Assembly (NCBI RefSeq): GCF_036099295.1
Contig: NZ_CP107976.1
Span: 744,001 to 808,000, forward strand
Reading direction: 5' to 3'
Length of the DNA: 64,000 bases
DNA from: Streptomyces sp. NBC_00358
GTDB lineage: Bacteria > Actinomycetota > Actinomycetes > Streptomycetales > Streptomycetaceae
The position numbers and the translations under genes are program-made. The notes beneath the pieces were generated by a model. It was not told the DNA's origin, did not search any database, and worked only from the letters and a program-made list of their open reading frames with translations. Position 1 is the stretch's first letter. Each line of letters opens with the position of its first letter. Positions 44,296 to 52,852 of this stretch are shown piece after piece.

Positions 44296-45092
44296 CCGGC
44301 CCCGCGGCGTCCGACGGCCACTACGGACAGGATCTGTTCGAGCCGGAGCACCCGGAGGAAGCCGATCGTATCGACGCGGCGGCGCTGGTCTACGACCCGG
44401 TCACCACCGGTCGGCTGCGCGCCCTGGGCTCGGGGCCGGGCAGCCGCTGCCTGGAAGTGGGAGCCGGGACGGGGACGGTCCTCCGCTGGCTGCTGGAGGA
44501 GGCGGGCGCCGCGGAGGTGGTCGCGGTGGACCGCGACACCGGCGGGCTGGGCACCCTCGCGGATCCGCGGCTTCGGGTGGTCACGGCCGATCTGCGGGAC
44601 GAGAGCCTGGACCTGGGCGGCTTCGACCTGATCCATGCCAGGTTCGTCCTCATGCACCTGCCCGAGCGACGCCGGCTCGTCTCCCGGCTCGCGGGGTGGC
44701 TGAACCCGGGCGGCTGGCTGGTGCTCGGCGACGCGATGGAGATGCCGAATCCTCTCGACACCTCTTCGGCCTACCGCCGGACCATGGATGCCATGTGGCA
44801 GGCACTGAGGTCGACCATCGGCACCGACACGTCCACGGTCCCCGCCTATCCGCACTTCCTGAGAGAGGAAGGTCTCCAGAACGTCGCCGGCGAGCTGTGC
44901 TGCCCACCGCTGGTCGCGGGCGGCCCCCTGGCCCGCTTCTGGTCCGAGACATGGAGCCGGATGCGGCCCGCCCTGGAGGAGACCGGGCGGGTGGACGCCA
45001 CCGTCATCGACGACGCGCTGGCCTACCTGGCCTCGCCCCGGCTCGCCGAACTCGGCCCCGGCCTGATGATGGCCTGGGGGCAGCGGCTCTGA
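44292..45092 (+). CDS. Class I SAM-dependent methyltransferase
   Basis: A 266-residue methyltransferase. SAM motif I: RCLEVGAGTGTVLRWLLEEA; acidic loop VVAVDRDTGG; LRVVTADLRD; FDLIHARFVLMHLPERRRLV; and GWLNPGGWLVLGDAME. The second half has helices that could form a substrate lid. Cytosolic, substrate unknown; common in streptomycete secondary metabolism. Two ribosome-like sites (GGAGGA, GGAGGGG) precede the ATG. Confidence 0.88.
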   Translation: MTGPAASDGHYGQDLFEPEHPEEADRIDAAALVYDPVTTGRLRALGSGPGSRCLEVGAGTGTVLRWLLEEAGAAEVVAVDRDTGGLGTLADPRLRVVTADLRDESLDLGGFDLIHARFVLMHLPERRRLVSRLAGWLNPGGWLVLGDAMEMPNPLDTSSAYRRTMDAMWQALRSTIGTDTSTVPAYPHFLREEGLQNVAGELCCPPLVAGGPLARFWSETWSRMRPALEETGRVDATVIDDALAYLASPRLAELGPGLMMAWGQRL

Positions 45093-45319
45093 ACCGTGCA
45101 CGGCGGAGAGCACCGCCGGTCGATCGGTCGGCCCACGCGCAGACCTCAGGGCGCACGAAACCCCGGCCGACGCGGCACCGGCCCGTCCCTCGGCCGTGAC
45201 CGGGCCGCGGTCGGCGTCCCGTGGACGCGCGGGGCCCTCCCCCGCGACCGGACCCCCGAACGGCGTCGGCTCTCCCGCGGATCGGCGCTCGGACGCAACC
45301 ACCGGGGCCGTCGTCGTCC

Positions 45320-46348
45320 TCACGTCTGCCGGACCGGGTCGTACGTCTCGGCGGCGAGGCCGAACGTCCACGCCACTCCCTCACGGGCCGTACGGGTGGT
45401 GGGCGGGACACGCAGCCAGTACGTACGGCTCGTACCGTCCGGCTCCGGTGTGGAGTTGACGACCTCCACCATCACCACGTCCTCGTCGCCCAGCAGTTCG
45501 ACCCGCCAGAGCACTCCCGTCTCGTCACGGTGCACGGGGACCGCCCCCGATTCGTCCAGATACCGCTCGTAGCCGTAGTACTCCAGCATCACGCGGCGCA
45601 GTTCGGCGTTCTCCTCGCCGCGGATCCGCTCTGGTGTCAGCGCGGTGAGTTCGTCGAGGAAGGCGCGCGGGACGGGCATCCCGCGCCACGCGCAGAGCTC
45701 GAAGCCGTCCGCGTAACGCAGTGCCGGGCCGTCTCCACGGTCCAGGCGTCCGGCTTCGTCGCGGTGCAGGCTCAGCGGCCGTTCGCTGATGATCGCCACG
45801 TTCTCGTACGGCCACCACCAGCCCGCCTCGCGCGCCACCGCGGCTGTCCCGGCCAGGGGACTCGCGTCGTCGGGGTCGAACGCGCAGAGCCACGCCGCGT
45901 CGTGCTGGCCCAGGGTCGCGTCCAGGAACAGCAGCCGGACCCGGCTCTCCTCGTGCCGGTCGCCTGCGAGGTCCTCGACCACCGCCGACCGCACCCGGTC
46001 CGCCAGCGCGCGGGTCGACTCCCACAGCGCCGCTCCGGTGGCCCGCCAGTGCGCGCTCCATCCCTCCGGTCCCAGCCGTTCATGGGCGCGGGCGCGTTCC
46101 GCCGCCCAGGGTCCGCCGACGACGGCACTTCGGACGCCGGCGCCGGTGTCCCCGAGTCCGGTGCCGTCCGCGAGCGCCGTTCCCATCAGCATGCGCACGG
46201 CCTCGTGCGGCGAGCGCGCCCAGACGATGCGCGCCGGCGCCTCAAGACCGGCCCTCCGGTAGGCCAGCGCGACGCCCGCCTCGGCCGCCGCCCGGTCGCC
46301 CGCTCCCGTCCGCGTCGCGGTGGCACGCCAACTGCTCTGTTCCATCAC
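45320..46348 (-). CDS. Conserved hypothetical (DUF6745-like)
   Basis: A 342-residue soluble protein. WWWPYENVAIISERPLSLHR followed by GDGPALRYADGFELCAWRGM and LRRVMLEYYGYERYLDESGA are segments I associate with the DUF6745 family, conserved in actinobacteria and elsewhere. No enzymatic motif. Preceded by the 108-residue gene at 46495-46821 on the same strand, a pairing that I believe recurs in related genomes. Function unknown. Confidence 0.7.
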   Translation of the reverse strand: MMEQSSWRATATRTGAGDRAAAEAGVALAYRRAGLEAPARIVWARSPHEAVRMLMGTALADGTGLGDTGAGVRSAVVGGPWAAERARAHERLGPEGWSAHWRATGAALWESTRALADRVRSAVVEDLAGDRHEESRVRLLFLDATLGQHDAAWLCAFDPDDASPLAGTAAVAREAGWWWPYENVAIISERPLSLHRDEAGRLDRGDGPALRYADGFELCAWRGMPVPRAFLDELTALTPERIRGEENAELRRVMLEYYGYERYLDESGAVPVHRDETGVLWRVELLGDEDVVMVEVVNSTPEPDGTSRTYWLRVPPTTRTAREGVAWTFGLAAETYDPVRQT

Positions 46349-46494
46349 GCCGTTCCGTTTCTCTCCGATGTCCCCGGTTCCCGAGCGGCGCGGCCCTCGC
46401 GTGCCACCGGTCCTGCCTTCGAGCGTGCTGTCCGCGCGGTTTCGCGCGCCCCTCCCGGTCCGGAACGGGAGCGGGAACCCGCCGACGGACCCCG

Positions 46495-46821
46495 TCAGTC
46501 GGCTACGACGCGTACCGAGCCCGGCACGTACTCCCGCTGGCGGACCACCCGGTACCAGCCCTTGTGGAGCGAGATCGCCCCGTGCTCCTCGTGCACGACC
46601 CGGGCGCCCTCGGGAACGTGCAGGAGCATCGGTCCGAACACCCCGGCCTCGCGTATCAGCCGGCCCGGACCGACCACGGCGTGGGCGTGCCCGGTGACTT
46701 CGCCGAGGGCCAGCACGAGGCGTCCGCGGCCGTCACGCGGCTCGGACACCGCGCCGACGGCGTGGTCCGGCACCGCGTCCTCGCCCAGCGGCACGATCAG
46801 CACGTCTCCTTGGCGGAACAT
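46495..46821 (-). CDS. Conserved small protein paired with DUF6745-like gene
   Basis: A 108-residue beta-rich protein. It opens MFRQGDVLIVPLGEDAVPDH and continues LVLALGEVTGHAHAVVGPG, then HVPEGARVVHEEHGAISLHK and YRVVRQREYVP. The His residues (GHAHAV, VVHEEH) recall a cupin-like or metal-binding barrel. Not a characterised family to my knowledge. It lies 146 bp upstream of the DUF6745-like gene and divergent from the STM4015 operon. Confidence 0.7.
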   Translation of the reverse strand: MFRQGDVLIVPLGEDAVPDHAVGAVSEPRDGRGRLVLALGEVTGHAHAVVGPGRLIREAGVFGPMLLHVPEGARVVHEEHGAISLHKGWYRVVRQREYVPGSVRVVAD

Positions 46822-47187
46822 GGGTCTCCCTCCCCGTACGGCATGGCGTGCGCCATGGAAAAACCGTAGAGGCGACCACTGACAATCAGCCTCCGGCCCG
46901 GACGCCGTACCTCCGGCGGCCGAGGGGTCACAGCCTCGACGACCAGGTGTCATGGGCCCGTTGACCTGGAATCATCGGCCCGATGACCGGGCGTCATGAC
47001 CTGGCCGGGGGCGCTCGGGGCCGTTCGCCCGACGGCCGCTCCCGCTTCCTGTCCACAGGTGCCGACCCTGTCCGCGGCGATGTCAGTGGCCCTTGGTAGA
47101 ACTCCTCTACCTGGGTGCGGTCCGCGCGTCCGGAATCTTCACCACTGATGTCGATCGACCGGAACCAGGACGAGGGAGCGGGCGCGC
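46822..47187. promoter_or_regulatory. Divergent promoter region of STM4015 operon
   Basis: About 365 bp without a gene. A perfect inverted repeat, GGTAGA (47095-47100), ACTCC, TCTACC (47106-47111), sits 77 bp before the STM4015 start and could be an operator or part of the promoter. Confidence 0.45.
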
Positions 47188-48156
47188 ATGACCGTCAACA
47201 GCCATCTCAAGGAGTTCAACGGCCTCCCGGCCTTCACCTTCCCGGGCGCCGACGACAAGTCGTCCCGGGCCACGTCACTCCCCGCTCCCGAGACCGTCGC
47301 CTGGCGCATCGCCGTGGACGCCTACGACAGTGAGGAGCAGTGGGAGGACGCCTTCTCGCGCTTCCTCGCGACCGTGGACACCGAGAAGGTCCGGGCGCTG
47401 ATCGTCGGCGCGTGGAGCGAGGTGTACGACAGCCCTCCCGGTGCGGTGATCGCGGCCCTGGTGGCCGCGCGCGACCGGCTGCCCGCTCTGCGCGGGCTCT
47501 TCCTCGGTGACATCGTGGTGGAGGAGTGCGAGATCTCCTGGATCGTCCAGGGTGAGGTGTCGCCCCTTCTGGAGGCCTTCCCCGCCCTGGAGGAGTTCGG
47601 TGTCCGGGGTGGCAATCAGCTCGTCTTCCCCGCCGTCCGGCACGAGGCGCTGCGCACGCTGACCGTCGAGAGCGGCGGCCTGCCCGTCGAGGCGGTGCGC
47701 GGCATCGCCGGCAGCGACCTGCCCGCGCTGACGGAGCTCGACCTGTGGCTCGGGACCTCCGAGTACGGGGGCGACGCCGATGTCGCCGACCTGGAGCCGT
47801 TCTTCACCGGCACCCGGCTGCCCAGTCTGCTCCGCCTGGCCCTGCGCAACAGCGAGATCCAGGACGCCGTCTGCACGGCGCTGGCCTCGGCCCCGGTCGT
47901 CGCGCGTCTTGAGCGCCTCGACGTCTCCATGGGCGTGCTCACCGACGACGGCGCGACGGCCCTGCTCTCGGGCCAGCCGCTGACGCACCTCAAGATCCTC
48001 GACCTGCACCACAACTACCTGAGCGACGGCGTGCGGACGCGCCTGCTGGAGACGCTGGAGCCCGCCGGTGTGCTGGTCCACGCCGACCAGGGCGACGCGG
48101 AGTCCGACGAGGAGGAGGACGGGACCGTCTGGCGTTTCGTCGCGGTGGGTGAGTAG
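47188..48156 (+). CDS. STM4015-family leucine-rich repeat protein
   Basis: A 322-residue protein matching what I recall of the STM4015 family (named after a Salmonella locus). It begins with HLKEFNGLPAFTFPGADDK, and its C-terminal half carries leucine-rich repeats: LPALTELDLWLGTSEYGGDA, LPSLLRLALRNSEIQDAVCT, ARLERLDVSMGVLTDDGATA, THLKILDLHHNYLSDGVRTR. The acidic tail (DAESDEEEDGTVW) is typical. LRR proteins bind other proteins or peptides; here it may present or recognise a substrate of the radical SAM enzymes encoded downstream. First gene of a five-gene operon. Confidence 0.88.
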   Translation: MTVNSHLKEFNGLPAFTFPGADDKSSRATSLPAPETVAWRIAVDAYDSEEQWEDAFSRFLATVDTEKVRALIVGAWSEVYDSPPGAVIAALVAARDRLPALRGLFLGDIVVEECEISWIVQGEVSPLLEAFPALEEFGVRGGNQLVFPAVRHEALRTLTVESGGLPVEAVRGIAGSDLPALTELDLWLGTSEYGGDADVADLEPFFTGTRLPSLLRLALRNSEIQDAVCTALASAPVVARLERLDVSMGVLTDDGATALLSGQPLTHLKILDLHHNYLSDGVRTRLLETLEPAGVLVHADQGDAESDEEEDGTVWRFVAVGE

Positions 48157-48193
48157 CGCGGACCGGCACCGGATCGGGGAACGAGGAAGTGTG

Positions 48194-49357
48194 ATGGGCG
48201 AGTTGCGGCCGCGGAACACGCCGGTGAAGTGGGCGGTCGTCGCGAACGGGGAGAACCGCAGGGTGGGCCTGTTCACGGCGGCGGCCGAGGAAGCGGGGTG
48301 CGGTACGCCCCGTGTCGTCGAGTGGCGTGACGTCCTGCGGGACGGCGGGCACGACTTCGCCGACGACGAGGTCGTCCGGCTGGACTCCCCCGGCGAGAAC
48401 GCGGAGGTGGACCGGTTGCTGCGCGGCGCCGACCAGCCGACCCGGGTGGAGGGCTCCGCACGCTGGTACGCCGGATTCCTGGACTGCGTGGGTTCGCTGC
48501 GCGGGGGCAGACGGCTCGACGACCCGGCGGAGCTGGCCGTGCTCTTCGACAAGCGGCTGTGCCACGCGCGTCTCGACGGCGCGGGTGTGCCGGTGCCGCA
48601 GTCCCCCACGTCCGGTGTCCGCCCGACCGTGCAGGGCTGGAGCGACGTCCGGGACCTCATGGCGGAAACCGCGATGCGCAGGGTCTTCGTCAAGCTCGCA
48701 CACGGCTCGTCCGCGTCGGGAGTGCTGGCCGTCGAGACGACCGCGTCGGGCCGGATCCGGGCCACCACCTCGGTGGAACGCACGTCGGACGGCAGCCTCC
48801 ACAACTCCCTGCGGATCCGCCGGTACACGGACGAGGCGCAGATCGCCGCGATCGTGGACACGCTCGCGCCGGACGGGCTGCACATCGAACGCTGGCTGCC
48901 CAAGGCCTCGCTCGGCAACAGGTCGGCGGACCTGCGGATCGTGGTGGTGGCCGGACGCGCCACCCACGCCGTGGTCCGTACGAGCCGCTCGCCCCTGACC
49001 AATCTGCATCTGGGCGGGGCGCGCGGTGAGCTCGCGGCCGTGCGTGTGCTGGCCGGTGACCGGTGGGCGGAGGCCCTGTCCATCAGCGAACGGGCCGCCG
49101 CCTGCTTCCCCGGCACCCTGTGCGTGGGCGTCGACCTGCTGCCCGCGATCGGCTGGCGCCGCTTCGCCGTCGGAGAGGTCAACGCCTTCGGCGATCTGCT
49201 CCCCCGCCTGACCGGCCTGCCCGGCAGCGGCGCCGAGGGCCTGGACACGTACGCGGCGCAGATCGCGGCGTTCCGGTCCCTGTCCCGCGACCGGTTCCCC
49301 GTACGACCCGTTCCCCCGCTCGACAACCACGCCAGGACAGCACATGCACCAGCCTGA
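48194..49357 (+). CDS. STM4014-family ATP-grasp-like protein
   Basis: A 387-residue protein with an ATP-grasp-like fold. VFVKLAHGSSASGVLAVE is the nucleotide-binding Lys/loop, DLRIVVVAGRATHAVVRTS and TNLHLGGARGEL follow, and VGVDLLPAIGWRRFAVGEVN ends in the metal-binding Glu and Asn with AFGD. ATP-grasp enzymes activate carboxylates and join them to amines or thiols. ATG at 48194 with GAGGAAG upstream (a GTG three bases earlier is in frame). Its end overlaps the STM4013 start by 14 bp. Confidence 0.87.
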   Translation: MGELRPRNTPVKWAVVANGENRRVGLFTAAAEEAGCGTPRVVEWRDVLRDGGHDFADDEVVRLDSPGENAEVDRLLRGADQPTRVEGSARWYAGFLDCVGSLRGGRRLDDPAELAVLFDKRLCHARLDGAGVPVPQSPTSGVRPTVQGWSDVRDLMAETAMRRVFVKLAHGSSASGVLAVETTASGRIRATTSVERTSDGSLHNSLRIRRYTDEAQIAAIVDTLAPDGLHIERWLPKASLGNRSADLRIVVVAGRATHAVVRTSRSPLTNLHLGGARGELAAVRVLAGDRWAEALSISERAAACFPGTLCVGVDLLPAIGWRRFAVGEVNAFGDLLPRLTGLPGSGAEGLDTYAAQIAAFRSLSRDRFPVRPVPPLDNHARTAHAPA

Positions 49358-50222
49358 ACCCGGCCGCGTACCGGACGCGCCGCCTTCCGCACGAGGACCG
49401 GCCGGGACTCCGGACATGAACGAGGTGGTGGGCCACGACGACCTGCTGCTGCTCACCCTCGACACCCTGCGCCACGACGTGGCCGTCGAACTCGCCGCGG
49501 CCGGCCGCCTGCCGAACCTGGCCGCGCACCTGCCCGGCGGCACCTGGGAGCGGCGGCACGCGCCGGGGAGCTTCACCTACGCCTCCCACCAGGCGATGTT
49601 CGCGGGGTTCCTCCCCACCCCGGCGGCGCCTGGACCGCATCCGCGGTTGTTCGCGGCACGGTTCTCGGGCAGTGAGACGACAGCGGACCGCACGTTCGTC
49701 TTCGACACCCCCGACCTGGTGTCCGCTCTCGCCGAGCACGGCTACCGCACGGTGTGCGTCGGCGGTGTCGGCTTCTTCAACAAGCAGGGCGCGCTGGGCG
49801 ACGTACTGCCCGGGTTCTTCCAGGAGAGCCACTGGGAGCCGGAGTTCGGGGTGGCCTCGCCCACCTCGTTCGAGGCCCAGGTCGCGCGGACGGAGCAGAT
49901 CGTGGCCGAACTCCCCACGGAGCAAAGGCTGTTCCTGTTCCTGAACGCCTCCGCACTGCACCAGCCGAACTGGTTCCACCTTCCCGGTGCCACGCGGGAG
50001 GCGGGTGACAGCCGGGCCACCCACGCGGCGGCCCTGGAGTACATCGACCGTCATGTCGGACGGCTGTTCCGCGCGATGAGCTCGCGCAGACGTTGCTTCG
50101 CCATCGTCTGCTCCGACCACGGCACCGCTTATGGAGACGACGGTTACACCGGCCACCGTCTCGGTCACGACTCCGTGTGGACCGTGCCCTACAGCCACTT
50201 CTTCCTGGAGCCGACCGTATGA
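49344..50222 (+). CDS. STM4013-family sulfatase/phosphatase-fold hydrolase
   Basis: A 292-residue hydrolase of the alkaline phosphatase superfamily. LLLLTLDTLRHDVAVELAAA holds the first metal-binding Asp, GSFTYASHQAMFAGFLPTP the predicted Ser/Thr nucleophile region, and FAIVCSDHGTAYGDDGYTGH with RLGHD the distal metal ligands. No signal peptide, so cytosolic, unlike most sulfatases. An alternative start is Met25. Its TGA overlaps the STM4012 ATG. Within the operon it may remove or transfer a phospho or sulfo group. Confidence 0.88.
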   Translation: MHQPEPGRVPDAPPSARGPAGTPDMNEVVGHDDLLLLTLDTLRHDVAVELAAAGRLPNLAAHLPGGTWERRHAPGSFTYASHQAMFAGFLPTPAAPGPHPRLFAARFSGSETTADRTFVFDTPDLVSALAEHGYRTVCVGGVGFFNKQGALGDVLPGFFQESHWEPEFGVASPTSFEAQVARTEQIVAELPTEQRLFLFLNASALHQPNWFHLPGATREAGDSRATHAAALEYIDRHVGRLFRAMSSRRRCFAIVCSDHGTAYGDDGYTGHRLGHDSVWTVPYSHFFLEPTV

Positions 50223-51574
50223 CCCCCGCCCTCGTGGCCGCCCCGAGCGGTCTGCCGCGCCCGTACCAGAGCTACACGTACGCCTATCCCCACAAGACCT
50301 CCTACCGGCCCCTGGCCCCGCGGCCGGCGCTGCGGGATCTGTGGGCGGGCGAGTCCCGGCGGTCGCTCTCGCTGTATCTGCACATCCCGTTCTGCGAGGT
50401 CCGCTGCGGTTTCTGCAACCTGTTCACCCGGATCGGCGCTCCCGGCGACCTGACGGGACGCTATCTGGACGCGGTGCGGCGCCAGGCCGCCGCGATGCGC
50501 GAGGCCCTCGGCGACGAGGAGACCCCTCGTTTCGCCAACGCCGCGTTCGGCGGTGGCACACCGACGTTCCTGGAGGCCGCCGAACTGGAGCGGCTGTGCG
50601 ACATCGCCGAGCGGGAGATGGGGGCCGATCTCCGCGCGATCCCGCTGTCCGTCGAGGCCTCGCCCTCCACGGCCACCGCCGACCGGCTGGCCGTGCTGGT
50701 CGAGCGGGGCACCACCCGCCTCAGTCTCGGTGTGCAGAGCTTCGTCGAGGAGGAGTCCCGTGCCGCCGTACGACCGCAGCGGCGCGCCGAGGTCGAGGCG
50801 GCGCTCGGCCGGATCCGCGACGCGGGCGTCCCCGTCCTCAACATCGACCTGATCTACGGCATCGACGGCCAGACCGCGGCCAGTTGGCGCCACTCCCTGG
50901 ACGCGGCCCTGGCCTGGCGGCCCGAGGAGATCTACCTCTATCCCCTCTACATCCGCCCCCTGACCGGGCTCGGCCGGCACACCGACGCGCGGACGGCCGA
51001 CCGCGCATGGGACGAGCAGCGGCTGCGGCGGTACCGGGAGGGCCGGGACCATCTGCTGGCGCACGGCTACGAGCAGGTGTCGATGCGCATGTTCCGCCGC
51101 GCGGACGCACCGCCGCAGGGTCCGGACGACTACGCCTGCCAGACCGACGGCATGATCGGTCTCGGCTGCGGTGCCCGTTCGTACACCTCGACCCTGCACT
51201 ACTCCTTCGACTACGCCGTGTCGATGCGCGAGATCCGCGGGATCATCGACGACTACACCGCCACCGAGGACTTCTCGCGTGCGCTGCACGGCCGCCGTGT
51301 CGACGAGGACGAGGCGCGGCGCCGCCATCTCCTCCAGTCCCTTCTCCAGGCGGAGGGGCTGCCCGTCGCGGACTACCGGCTGCGTTTCGGCTCCGATCCG
51401 CACGGGGACTTCCCGTCCGAGCTGGACACCCTCGCGGCTCGGGGGTGGCTCGCGCACCCCGGGGACGGGCGGCTCCGCCTCTCCGCGGAAGGGCTCGCCC
51501 ACTCGGACGCGATAGGTCCCGAATTCTTCTCGCCGGCCGTGCGGGACGCCATGGCCGCCTACGAGATGAAGTGA
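50219..51574 (+). CDS. STM4012-family radical SAM protein (HemN-like)
   Basis: A 451-residue radical SAM enzyme of the HemN/HemW-like branch. The [4Fe-4S] motif is C59EVRC63GFC66 in LHIPFCEVRCGFCNLFTRIG, followed by FGGGTPTFLEAAELERL, LSVEASPSTATADRLAVL, TRLSLGVQSF and LNIDLIYGIDGQTAASWRHS, all close to HemN landmarks. A HemN C-terminal domain follows, with a winged-helix-like end (LDTLAARGWLAH). It generates a 5'-deoxyadenosyl radical from SAM; the substrate is unknown. Coupled to STM4013 by ATGA. Confidence 0.92.
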   Translation: MTPALVAAPSGLPRPYQSYTYAYPHKTSYRPLAPRPALRDLWAGESRRSLSLYLHIPFCEVRCGFCNLFTRIGAPGDLTGRYLDAVRRQAAAMREALGDEETPRFANAAFGGGTPTFLEAAELERLCDIAEREMGADLRAIPLSVEASPSTATADRLAVLVERGTTRLSLGVQSFVEEESRAAVRPQRRAEVEAALGRIRDAGVPVLNIDLIYGIDGQTAASWRHSLDAALAWRPEEIYLYPLYIRPLTGLGRHTDARTADRAWDEQRLRRYREGRDHLLAHGYEQVSMRMFRRADAPPQGPDDYACQTDGMIGLGCGARSYTSTLHYSFDYAVSMREIRGIIDDYTATEDFSRALHGRRVDEDEARRRHLLQSLLQAEGLPVADYRLRFGSDPHGDFPSELDTLAARGWLAHPGDGRLRLSAEGLAHSDAIGPEFFSPAVRDAMAAYEMK

Positions 51575-51581
51575 GACCGCC

Positions 51582-52472
51582 GTGGACCTGACGATCCTGT
51601 ACCGCGGCCCGCTCGCCTCCTGCGACTACGACTGTCCGTACTGCCCGTTCGCGAAGCGCCGCGACACCGCCGCACAACTGCGGGCCGACCGCGCGGCGCT
51701 GGAGCGGTTCACCGCGTGGGCGGGCGAGCAACGCGAGGACCGGCTCTCGGTGCTCTTCACTCCGTGGGGTGAGGGGCTGGTCCGTTCCTGGTACCGCCGC
51801 GCCCTCGTGGAGCTGTCGCACCAGGCGCACGTCCGCCGCGTCGCCATCCAGACGAATCTCAGCTGCCGTACCGACTGGCTGGAGGAAGCGGACCGGGACA
51901 CGGTGGCGCTGTGGTGCACGTATCACCCCGGCCAGACACCGCACGAACGGTTCGTCACCAAGACCCGGCAACTCACCGCCCTGGGCGTCCGTTTCAGTGT
52001 CGGGGTCGTCGGCCTGCCGGAACACGAGGAGCCCGCGCGCAGGCTGCGCGCCGAGCTCCCGGAGCATGTGTACCTGTGGGTGAACGCCGCCGAAGGGCAC
52101 ACGTACACGGACGAGCAGGCCGCCCGGTGGACCGCGCTCGACCCGCTCTTCCCCTTCAGCCGCGACCCGCACCGGTCGGCGGGCCTGCCCTGCCGCACCG
52201 GTGAATCGGTCATCTCGGTGGACGGCGAGGGTACGGTCAGCCGCTGTCACTTCGTACGGACCGGGCTGGGCCGGCTGTACGACGGCTCCTACCGGGCCGC
52301 CCTCGCCCCCCGCCCCTGCCCCCTGACCGCATGCGACTGCCACATCGGCTACGTGCATCTGGAGACGCTGCCGCTGTACGACGTCTTCGCGGGCGGCGTC
52401 CTGGAACGCGTCCCGGCTTCGCTCCCGGACCGGCCCCTCCTCCCGGTGATTCCGTCAACTCGCCCTGTCTGA
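51582..52472 (+). CDS. STM4011-family radical SAM protein with extra Cys cluster
   Basis: A 296-residue radical SAM protein. The core motif is C14DYDC18PYC21 at the N terminus (LASCDYDCPYCPFAKRR). After the partial barrel, a second set of Cys, C204, C222, C246, C251 and C253 (GLPCRTGE, VSRCHFV, CPLTACDCHIG), resembles a SPASM/twitch auxiliary cluster, typical of enzymes that modify peptides or activate alcohol/amine substrates. GTG start seven bases after the STM4012 stop. Last gene of the operon. Confidence 0.9.
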   Translation: MDLTILYRGPLASCDYDCPYCPFAKRRDTAAQLRADRAALERFTAWAGEQREDRLSVLFTPWGEGLVRSWYRRALVELSHQAHVRRVAIQTNLSCRTDWLEEADRDTVALWCTYHPGQTPHERFVTKTRQLTALGVRFSVGVVGLPEHEEPARRLRAELPEHVYLWVNAAEGHTYTDEQAARWTALDPLFPFSRDPHRSAGLPCRTGESVISVDGEGTVSRCHFVRTGLGRLYDGSYRAALAPRPCPLTACDCHIGYVHLETLPLYDVFAGGVLERVPASLPDRPLLPVIPSTRPV

Positions 52473-52852
52473 GGGCCTGAAGAGGTCTCGCCCCGACATC
52501 GCGGGCGGCTGCCGCCGCTCACGGCCCCTCGGACGCTGCCCCGGCAGTCCCTGCCCGGGTCGCCCGCCCGTACGGGCGGCGCGCCTCGCGTGCGAGCCGG
52601 TCGGGCCCTGGGGTGTGCCGCGCCGCTCGGCCGGCAGGACGCACACGCGGAGCCGCCGGGTGGCGGCGCGGCAGGGGCGGGAAACGGCACCTGGGTGACG
52701 TCGAGGCTCCAAGTGGAGCCCACGAGTGGTGAGTGTCCCGCCGCGTGCCCAGGCTGGCGTACGCAGTGCCCGTCCCGATCATGCGGCGGCGGGCGAAGCC
52801 ACGCGGCGTCGCCCCGGTCGGGGGGCCGGGGACGTCAGAGAGACGGGATCAC
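52473..52852. other. Gap between STM operon and hydrolase genes
   Basis: About 380 bp without a supported gene on either strand. It ends the STM operon and should hold the promoter of the tandem hydrolases. Confidence 0.5.
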
